From Ceratothoa steindachneri (Eukaryota; Arthropoda; Malacostraca; Isopoda; Cymothoidae), in the NCBI GenBank assembly GCA_963969495.1, contig OZ018329.1, forward strand, positions 71,637,452 to 71,701,451: a DNA stretch of 64,000 bases, read 5' to 3'. A program made the translations under genes and the position numbers. Under the pieces are notes generated by a model. That model saw only the letters and a list, made by a program, of their open reading frames with translations, was not told the DNA's origin and did no database searches. This document shows, piece by piece, positions 59,841-64,000 of this stretch (positions are counted from its first letter, which is position 1; the number at the start of each line of letters is the position of its first letter).

Positions 59841-60465
59841 CATTCCTATAATAAAAACCTCCCGGGTCTGGGCACCAATTTTATAATGTATGGTTATCAA
59901 TGTGATTTATCTTCAGTTTATAAATCAGCCTAGATAGCGTTTCAAAAGCCATACCCATAAATTTTGTTTGATCGAAGATGGCTGCCGTTAGCTTTAGGCC
60001 TAATGCGACAGCGAAGTAAATTTTTGAATATGACTTGGGCTTTAAGAAAGACAATTACACCAAATATAAATATATTTATAAAATTCAACGAATGTACAGA
60101 GATAAGTAGGTTAAGTAAATATGGTGAAACAATATAGAGTATCTTTGATATATTAAATAATATTGAGTTGTAAGTAATATAGTGTCGTAATTTAGAGTTT
60201 TAAAGTATCTATAATGGACTGTGAATTGGGGGCTGCAATGAGAAGCAAATATGATTAGAACTTACTCTCGTATTGTCGTTTGCAAAGAATGTGAGAGTGG
60301 AATTAACTCAGTATGATTTATTTGGAGGTAAACGAATAATTGTAGAAAGAATGGTTACCGACCTTTAGACGACGAAAACGGCGAGTGAAGTGGGCAGAAA
60401 GCGTGCTTATTTGGTAGAGCTGGGAACGTGTGTTTGTTTGTTTGTGTGTGAAATTTTAGAGATTT
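59816..60465 (+). repeat. Repeat R, copy 3
   Basis: It starts TATAGCAATGCCTCTGGGCA, the inverted complement of the R tail at 39047-39097, then 'AACCTCCCGGGTCTGGGCACCA'. From 59880 it follows 35190-35780 of copy 1 (GTATGGTTAT, TAAATCAGCCTA, TTAGGCCTAA, TGGACTGTGAATTGGGG, GGTAGAGCTGGGAACGTGTG). It is cut at about 60465 where CR1-like element C begins. No coding capacity. Confidence 0.75.
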
Positions 60466-60668
60466 TCCTCCAAGGTTGTGAAGAGATCTTTTAGTTCATT
60501 GCAGTATGCCACTGCCTCTCGGACATGTCCTTTAAGGATGCAGTCGGTGCATATACTTCCCGGGTGGCATTTCGAAAAATATCCCTCCGGGAAGTCCACG
60601 CACCACTTGTCCTTCTGGTATATCGCACATCTATATTTGAGTGCAGCTGGACCTTTTTTCCCTGTCAT
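60456..60668 (-). pseudogene. CR1-like element C ORF1 N-terminus, PHD-like finger
   Basis: The ATG at 60668 begins MTGKKGPAALKYRCAIYQKD and continues WCVDFPEGYFSKCHPGSICT, DCILKGHVREAVAYCNELKD to 60456. The C-x-x-x-x-x-x-C, C-H-P and C-x-x-C spacing is the PHD-like zinc-binding region of CR1 ORF1. It is in one open frame here, unlike in element A where a stop follows the first Cys. The frame can also be read upstream of this Met to 60797, but 60669-60797 matches the leader, so I start at 60668. The rest of ORF1 is absent. Confidence 0.75.
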
Positions 60669-61610
60669 TTTGAACACTTTCTCTCTCTCAAAACTTTGCG
60701 ACCAATCAATAGTAAAAAAAAGGGGGTTGGTGAGTTCTCCCCGCTTGAGTCGCTCCCGCCTATCCATCGGAGACGTTTCGGATCTTTCAGAAGGCACGCA
60801 CTATGTGCTGCTGTTCGTCCGACCGAGTTATCAAACCTCAACGTGCTGTGGCTCCCAACCAAGCAGCACTGACGGTCCCCGAAGGGGCCATCGACTTCTC
60901 ACCAGGTGAACAACGGAGTACGCCCCCTATTAAACTCCTACTAGTTCCCTTAACGACGGCCAAGATCTCGGAGCAGCGTTCAATGGATATTCCGCCACAC
61001 CCAGAGACTCGACCCAAGGCTTTTTATTGACCTGGCAACCAAACTGGGAACAAAGGGCCGTGACCTCGAACCAATGCTACCAGAGGCACCCGTCAACGGT
61101 CATTGGTAATGGTCAATAATTACGCGCCAGGGAAGGGGTTAACGGGGCACTACCCGCATCCCATTCATCGTGCCCCAACGCCTAGGGCACCTCTAGTCCT
61201 AGTCTCTCGCAACCAGTGAGTGTCGATTGGCGTTATTTATAGAGGTTCCAAAGCCTCTCTTCTGACGCCAGGTCCTTATATGTAGATAGAGGAAAAAAAG
61301 TGTAAGAGTGACACGATAGGGGTAGGGTTTTTTTTGTTGTTTTTTTATTTTTGTATAAGTGGAAGAGATAGGATAAAAGTGAAAAAGGAGAAGAATAGAA
61401 TAGTAAAAAGGAAGGAAGGACCCAATTAGTCTCGAGCCTCGTTTCCGACCAAATCGACAAGGGAAACCCTACCATGGGTACCCAGAAGAGAGGTGCCCCC
61501 GCCGACATAGCTCGAAAAGTCAAAGGTACACACAAGCTCTCTTCCGGCGACAAGGGGGCGTCATCTCTCCCTCTACTTTCTTAAAAATACCCTCTCCTTG
61601 CCATACTGGA
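60456..61610 (-). mobile_element. CR1-like element C, 5' part only
   Basis: It comprises the ORF1 start (60668-60456) and 5' leader (60669 to about 61585), very close to 56323-57205 of element A (for example CGGAGACGTTTCGGATCTTTC, AAGGCTTTTTATTG, TCGAAAAGTCAAAGG). The 3' part is missing; it ends against repeat R. The leader's outer end runs to a GAGAGAGAG tract at about 61611. Confidence 0.85.
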
Positions 61611-61625
61611 TGAGAGAGAGAGAGG
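61611..61625. repeat. Short (GA)n tract between CR1-like elements C and D
   Basis: GAGAGAGAGAGAG followed by GGGG; a shorter version of the tracts at 52093, 57211 and 62086. Confidence 0.85.
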
Positions 61626-62085
61626 GGGAAGGAATAAGTCCCCTTAAAGACCATACGGTCCATTCAATGAGGGTACCTTTGGACTAGCTCTCGAGCGGGC
61701 ACATCCCCGCTCAATTGCCTCATGTCCTTCCTAAACGGCCACTTTTCAAGACTTTGTCTAGTCTTGACTTGAACTTGAACTGAGGTAGCTGCCAGGTCCT
61801 TATAAGTAGATAGAGGAAAAAAAGGTAAGTGTGACATGATAAGAGTAGTTTCTTTTTGTTTTTCTTTGTATAATAAGTGGAAGAAATAGGATAAAAGTGA
61901 AAAAGGAGAAGGATAGAAAAGAAAGGAAGACGCACTTAGTCTGGAACCTCGCTTCCGACCAAATCGACAAGGGAAGCCCTACCAGGGGTACCCAGAAGAG
62001 AGGTACCCCCGCCGACATAGCTCGAAAAGTCAAAGGTACACACAAGCTCTCTTCCCGCAACAAAGGGGCGTCACCTCTCCCTCTA
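61626..62085 (-). mobile_element. CR1-like element D: 3' end fused to 5' leader, no ORFs
   Basis: 61626-61780 is the CR1-A 3' UTR (compare 52160-52310: GACCTTACGGTCCATTCAAT, AACGGCCACTTTTCAAG). At about 61781 it passes directly into the 5' leader (61785-62085; compare 56895-57200: GAGGTAGCTGCCAGGTCCTT, TCGAAAAGTCAAAG). About 4.6 kb with both ORFs are missing. It is bounded by GA/AG tracts on both sides. Confidence 0.88.
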
Positions 62086-62260
62086 CTAGAGAGAGAGAGA
62101 GAGAGTGCGCGATTTGGATGATGATAATAATAATAATTATTGGCATATTATTATTATCGGTATTATTATCATTTTATTATTGGTATTATTATTATTGACA
62201 TTGTTGTTATTATTATTATTAGTGTCATTTTTTATTTACTACAATTTTATATGTTTATTT
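62086..62260. repeat. (AG)n followed by imperfect (TTA)n/(AAT)n tract
   Basis: AGAGAG at 62086-62106, then at about 62116-62230 AAT, ATT and TTG trinucleotides with interruptions. Confidence 0.9.
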
Positions 62261-62929
62261 AATTAATTGAAACATTTTTTAAAAATATTTTACTGTCACC
62301 CTCCTGCAAACGCGAGATTCAAGACGTTTAACTTGTTGAAAAACATTTAATATAACACATCAAGGAAATAACGATAGATTACATGGTAAGATTTAGTGAG
62401 ATAGAGTCTATGGGGTCTATAGTAGCCAAATGGAAAAGAGGATCTTCTTGACGTTTCGTAGGCTGGGTAATCAGGTGATTGTTGCTTCCTTTAAAAGTGA
62501 AGGGAAATTTGAGCTGGGTTCACAAAGGAGCGTGGACTTGCCTTCAAGTATGTACAGAAAATTAACTGCCGATAACTCCCTTGAAAGATGTACTCAATAG
62601 TGGAAGATAAGAGGAATAGTATTAGGAGAAAGTCGTTGAAAGTTGGAAGAGAGGGGGTTTCTTCCGGTTCAGAGGGCATCGCAAGCATTTACTTATTCAT
62701 GTTTTTAATTTTTTTCCTTTTGTTTGTATTTAGTGTTTTTGTCAACTTCATTTTTGTTTGTTCTTCTTTGTATTCATTGTGTTCTTCTTACTTGTTTATC
62801 TTTTTAGATTTGTTTATTTATAGGCAGTTGAGTTCAACAGTTCACCTCGTGTTCGTGTTGCTTCTCTTCCTTACGTTAATGTATATAAAAAATGTTGCCT
62901 CACTTTGTTGTACTATTATTGTACCACGT
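62261..62929. other. Spacer, probably 3' UTR of the following - strand retrotransposon
   Basis: No coding similarity. A 115-codon + strand frame (62588-62935) is rich in Phe, Leu, Ser and Tyr and reflects T-rich sequence; nothing supports a membrane protein. Confidence 0.45.
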
Positions 62930-63425
62930 GTATAAGTGTCTTATGTAAATAATGGTGCTGTGTTATCCTCAGCGCAGAGTTTTGTGCTTGGGAATAATCG
63001 ATTTCGGGTGACTTCCTCACGCAATCTTGCAGAAATCTTGATATTGCCACCTGCTGCTCTTAATTCCGGGATGATGTCGTTTGGCAGTGTTGACAAGACC
63101 TTTTTAACCATTTTCTTCGTCACTATATTAATGGTTTCAAGATGTTGCCTGCGGTGCAGGTCCTTTTGCCGAAGATGGTCGTTCCTTCTGCATTTGCTAA
63201 TGCATAGGGATGCGGAGTTCTGCACTCGCTGGAGCCTCCTTATAGAGGTCCTGCTGGCCGTTTGAGTCACTACTGCAGGGTAGATGAGCTTAGCCCGGAT
63301 GAACATCAGGTATATTTTCCTGATGTTGGCCAAGCTAAGGTTTCTAAATCTGTACAGCTTGGAGATTTCTCTCTTCGCCAGATTTTGCCTCTCCTTGTAG
63401 TGCCTCGATTATCCATGGTCGGAGA
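62930..63425 (-). pseudogene. 3' end of a Jockey/L2-like ORF2
   Basis: From about 63400 the - strand reads KREISKLYRFRNLSLANIRK then IYLMFIRAKLIYPAVVTQTA, RRLQRVQNSASLCISKCRRN, RQKDLHRRQHLETINIVTKK. This follows 32700-32960 of the 29-kb element (LIMKNKRKLYQARVQSAIIY, LLRLQKVQNKAIYLIT, LRDLHREAKIKPLNRITAKR). The frame stops at 62941. Only the C-terminal region after RT is present. It is a different, less AT-rich subfamily from the 29-kb copy. Confidence 0.78.
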
Positions 63426-64000
63426 ATTTATGACCTAGGGCGGTGTCTTCGGCAGGGTAACCATATCAGGATGGGTCACGTCAACTTGCGGCTCAGCGGG
63501 ATGATCCTGAACTTTTCCTTGTTTGTTCGGATCTTCCATAGTCTCGTATTGGTTTATATTAGAGATTTCTGTCTTAGTATGAGCTGTCTGTGCCCTTGCT
63601 TTCCTATCCGCACTAGGGACGATTTGCGTGATGTCACAAGGAAGTCCACAACTAAGAAACACTAAAAGCCAGAACACATAATGGGAAACCCGAACAACAG
63701 ACTAAGGATCGTGACACTCAACGTTGATGGGTGGGAGGGAAAAGTCGCTGCATATGGAAACATATTCCGCGTGCTTGACCCCGACATCATTCTAATCACG
63801 GAGCACGGTATCTACATTACTTACAGCCAACTGAAGATACCCGGCTACAAAGTTGTCACTAAGAACCATTCTCAGGAGAGGTTTGACGGTGCTGCCGTTG
63901 CCATCAAAAGGAATCTTTCGTTCAGACACCTACCAGAACTGGATGAGTCCTTTGTGGCAGTGGAGTTGCCCACACTATGAGGCAATCTCGTGATAACGGC
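63426..64000 (+). pseudogene. Start of a Jockey/L2-like ORF2 (endonuclease), cut by the window end
   Basis: The ATG at 63681 begins MGNPNNRLRIVTLNVDGWEG and continues VLDPDIILITEHG, GYKVVTKNHSQERFDGAAVA, to a stop at 63978. This matches the APE-like endonuclease start (N-V-x-G, then E-H-G with the metal-binding Glu) and parallels 30420-30600 of the 29-kb copy. The stop is followed by GGCAATCTCGTGATAACGGC, which could continue the domain in another frame, so a frameshift is likely. 63426-63680 lies where an ORF1 end would be expected, but no knuckle was found. The orientation is opposite to the 3' end at 62930-63425. Confidence 0.7.

Noticed and set aside
59859..59875. A tRNA gene 3' end (CCCGGGTCTGGGCACCA)
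   Set aside because: No upstream cloverleaf, A box or B box could be found, and nuclear tRNA genes in animals do not encode CCA. It is kept only as a feature of repeat R.
62588..62935. Hydrophobic + strand frame that could look like a membrane protein
   Set aside because: T-rich, low-complexity sequence in a probable retrotransposon 3' UTR, with no homology or splice context.

Overview
The window is eukaryotic, and most likely comes from an arthropod, with a crustacean the best guess. That guess is inferred from the repeat content: long (TA)n, (CT)n and (TTA)n microsatellites, short degenerate CCTAA (TTAGG-type) runs, Penelope-like elements with GIY-YIG endonucleases, and I-, CR1- and Jockey/L2-like non-LTR retrotransposons. 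There is no bacterial-style gene organisation. Nearly all coding similarity is to mobile elements, and nearly all copies carry stops, frameshifts or truncations.

The one host gene I can support is a VPS4-like AAA ATPase on the + strand. Five exons (227-421, 19101-19254, 20192-20311, 47115-47270, 47738-47925) join in phase with GT/AG borders and encode Walker A, Walker B, sensor-1/arginine-finger and C-terminal AAA segments in order. Two introns are about 18.7 and 26.8 kb and are packed with transposons. The 5' end (any MIT domain) and the 3' end of the gene are not seen.

Intron 1 (422-19100) holds two + strand I-clade elements, a decayed one (about 2.9-8.9 kb) and a better kept one (about 11.0-18.1 kb). 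Between them lies an ORF1 fragment of a Jockey/L2-like element. Intron 3 (20312-47114) holds, in order: (TA)n blocks, a telomere-like run and a minisatellite; a hAT 3' fragment; a Penelope-like element; a complete-ended but internally deleted hAT with an 8-bp target duplication; a nearly full Jockey/L2-like element (29.0-33.4 kb); a hAT interrupted by an unclassified repeat (called R here), itself interrupted by a second Penelope-like element in its (TA)n tract; further I-clade fragments; a Tc1 element; and an I-like ORF1 fragment.

Downstream of the last exon, 48509-51433 on the - strand is a decayed multi-exon gene of a protein family that I recall only as 'uncharacterised' in arthropod and cnidarian genomes. 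It is flanked by degenerate inverted repeats, so I infer that the family is a DNA transposon. From 52 to 62 kb there is a head-to-tail chain of - strand CR1-like elements joined through (CT)n tracts. One has an ORF1 with PHD-like and SGNH-esterase segments, and one is reduced to a 3' end fused to a 5' UTR. The window ends in a Jockey/L2-like 3' end (- strand) facing a 5' ORF2 segment (+ strand).

All exon borders and element ends were read by eye. Alignment to consensus libraries and RNA-seq have not been done.
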